A stretch of DNA of 8,016 nucleotides, taken from Bacteroidota bacterium (GTDB taxonomy: Bacteria; Bacteroidota; Bacteroidia; Chitinophagales; Chitinophagaceae). Below the pieces are notes generated by a model, which worked only from the letters and a program-made list of their open reading frames with translations, was not told the origin of the DNA and ran no database searches. Within the stretch, counting starts at the first letter, position 1. Each line of letters begins with the position of its first letter. The stretch lies in NCBI GenBank assembly GCA_028875955.1, contig JAGWTX010000089.1:1-8016 (forward strand), given 5' to 3'. Made by a program: the position numbers and the translations under genes. Positions 7,002 through 8,016 of this stretch are shown here, one piece after another.

Positions 7002-7013
7002 GCTACGGTAAGT

Positions 7014-7050
7014 ATCCGATCGGATGTTTATGGATATGATTACCGGTAAT
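7014..7050. repeat. Two perfect 12-bp palindromes before the ATPase gene
   Basis: ATCCGATCGGAT (7014-7025) and ATTACCGGTAAT (7039-7050) are each perfect palindromes, with centres 25 bp apart, ending 10 bp before the ATPase start codon. Such sites could be operators for dimeric regulators or could block the start codon region. They differ in sequence, so one regulator binding both is not implied. Function is inferred. Confidence 0.5.
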
Positions 7051-7060
7051 ATACCCGTCC

Positions 7061-8016
7061 ATGGCTAACCCTTTTGTTTCCCTGCAAGGTCTGAATGATG
7101 AAGAAGTATTGGCTTCCCGCAATAAAAACGGGGCAAACCAATTAAGCTATGCAAAGGAAAACGGCTTTTTGGAAGCTTTCAAAAGCCTGGCCAAGGAACC
7201 GATGGTCGTTTTGCTGCTGGTGGCATCCATCATTTATTTTGTCAGCGGAAAAACAGGGGATGGTATTTTTCTTTCTTCCGCCATAGTATTGGTAGCAACG
7301 ATTTCTTTGTACCAGGATTCCCGGAGCCGGAACGCGCTACAGAAATTAAAAATGTATACACAACCTAACGGAAAAGTAATCCGTAACGGGGAGCTCGTGG
7401 AAATTCCGACAGAACAGATGGTTCTGGGAGATTTCATGATGGTCGAGGAAGGATCACTGGTGGCTGCGGATGGGGAAATCATCCAATCCAATGATTTTTC
7501 TGTAAACGAATCAATTCTTACGGGTGAATCCTTATCCGTGTATAAAGACAGTACCAGCGAAGACGCGGGTGTTTACCTGGGAACAACAGTGGCCAGCGGA
7601 TTGGCCATCGCGAAGATCACCGCAATCGGAAATCTGACAAGACTCGGAAAAATCGGGAAAAGCCTGGAAGATATCACCGAAGAAAAAACACCGCTCGAAA
7701 AACAAATCAACCAGTTTGTAAAAAAAATGGTGATCGCCGGGTTTGTTGTTTTTATGATTGTCTGGGGAATCAACTTTTTACATACCCAAAATATTCTGGA
7801 CAGCCTCCTCAAGGCCCTTACCCTGGCCATGAGTATTTTACCGGAGGAAATTCCGGTGGCCTTTACCACATTTATGGCACTGGGGGCCTGGCGGTTGATG
7901 AAACTGGGAATTGTGGTAAAACAAATGAAAACGGTTGAAACATTGGGGAGTGCGACGGTAATCTGCACCGATAAAACAGGAACGATTACCGAAAACAAGA
8001 TGAGCCTGGCCAAGAT
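7061..8016 (+). CDS. P-type cation-transporting ATPase, N-terminal part (3' end outside window)
   Basis: About 318 residues are visible of a pump normally near 800-900. It starts with a cation-ATPase N-terminal domain (about 8-46), then helices M1 (about 47-62) and M2 (67-85). The actuator domain follows, with the TGES loop at T154-S157 (NESILTGES). Then come M3 (about 223-241) and M4 with PEEIP (261-265), and the phosphorylation loop ICTDKTGT with the acceptor aspartate D304. The nucleotide-binding domain and the M5-M10 region lie beyond the window. The architecture is type II (Ca2+, Mg2+ or H+/Na+-like pumps) in the inner membrane, not a heavy-metal P1B pump: there is no CPC motif. The ion cannot be fixed from this part, and PEEIP replaces the PEGLP of calcium pumps. 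ATG 7061 fits the family start. It lies 102 nt after nadA with no clear terminator between. Confidence 0.93.
   Translation, partial: MANPFVSLQGLNDEEVLASRNKNGANQLSYAKENGFLEAFKSLAKEPMVVLLLVASIIYFVSGKTGDGIFLSSAIVLVATISLYQDSRSRNALQKLKMYTQPNGKVIRNGELVEIPTEQMVLGDFMMVEEGSLVAADGEIIQSNDFSVNESILTGESLSVYKDSTSEDAGVYLGTTVASGLAIAKITAIGNLTRLGKIGKSLEDITEEKTPLEKQINQFVKKMVIAGFVVFMIVWGINFLHTQNILDSLLKALTLAMSILPEEIPVAFTTFMALGAWRLMKLGIVVKQMKTVETLGSATVICTDKTGTITENKMSLAK

Noticed and set aside
1..8016. Mobile elements, CRISPR arrays, tRNA or rRNA genes
   Set aside because: No transposase, terminal repeats, spaced repeat arrays or RNA gene sequences were seen on either strand.

Overview
The window looks like chromosomal DNA of a Bacteroidota bacterium, most likely a Chitinophagaceae-like lineage. 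This rests on a DUF2480 protein (a family I know only from Bacteroidota), a long PpiD/SurA-like membrane-anchored foldase, start codons without Shine-Dalgarno sequences, and promoter elements of the Bacteroidota type (TTTG ... TAnnTTTG). Nothing suggests a phage, transposon or genomic island. It reads as ordinary core genome, with one notable intergenic region.

Left part (1-2646, + strand): the C-terminal half of DNA polymerase I (polA, cut by the window edge), then a small SnoaL/NTF2-like protein, then a sterol desaturase/fatty acid hydroxylase family membrane protein. The gaps are 23 and 34 nt, so the three may be co-transcribed. The third gene carries a one-base frameshift in an A6 tract at 1988-1993, which separates its first membrane helix from the rest.

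Middle (2654-5376, - strand): a DUF2480 gene, converging on the desaturase with only 7 nt between the stop codons. Upstream of it lies a strong hairpin terminator and the long peptidyl-prolyl isomerase gene (PpiD-like), which has a well-matched Bacteroidota promoter.

Intergenic region 5377-5956 (about 580 bp): this separates the divergent ppiD-like and nadA genes and is the most interesting part of the window. It holds a perfect DnaA box, several 8/9 boxes, and next to nadA the order DnaA box, short GC cluster, TAA-TAG-TAG-TAG, AT-rich tract. That is the layout of a bacterial basal unwinding element (DnaA-trio). I propose it as a candidate chromosomal replication origin, not next to dnaA, overlapping the ppiD and nadA promoter regions.

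Right part (5957-8016, + strand): nadA (quinolinate synthase, NAD biosynthesis), a 102-nt spacer with two perfect 12-bp palindromes 25 bp apart, and the start of a P-type cation-transporting ATPase cut by the window end. Apart from the possible polA cluster, the genes are functionally unrelated housekeeping genes. Both genes flanking the candidate origin are transcribed away from it.
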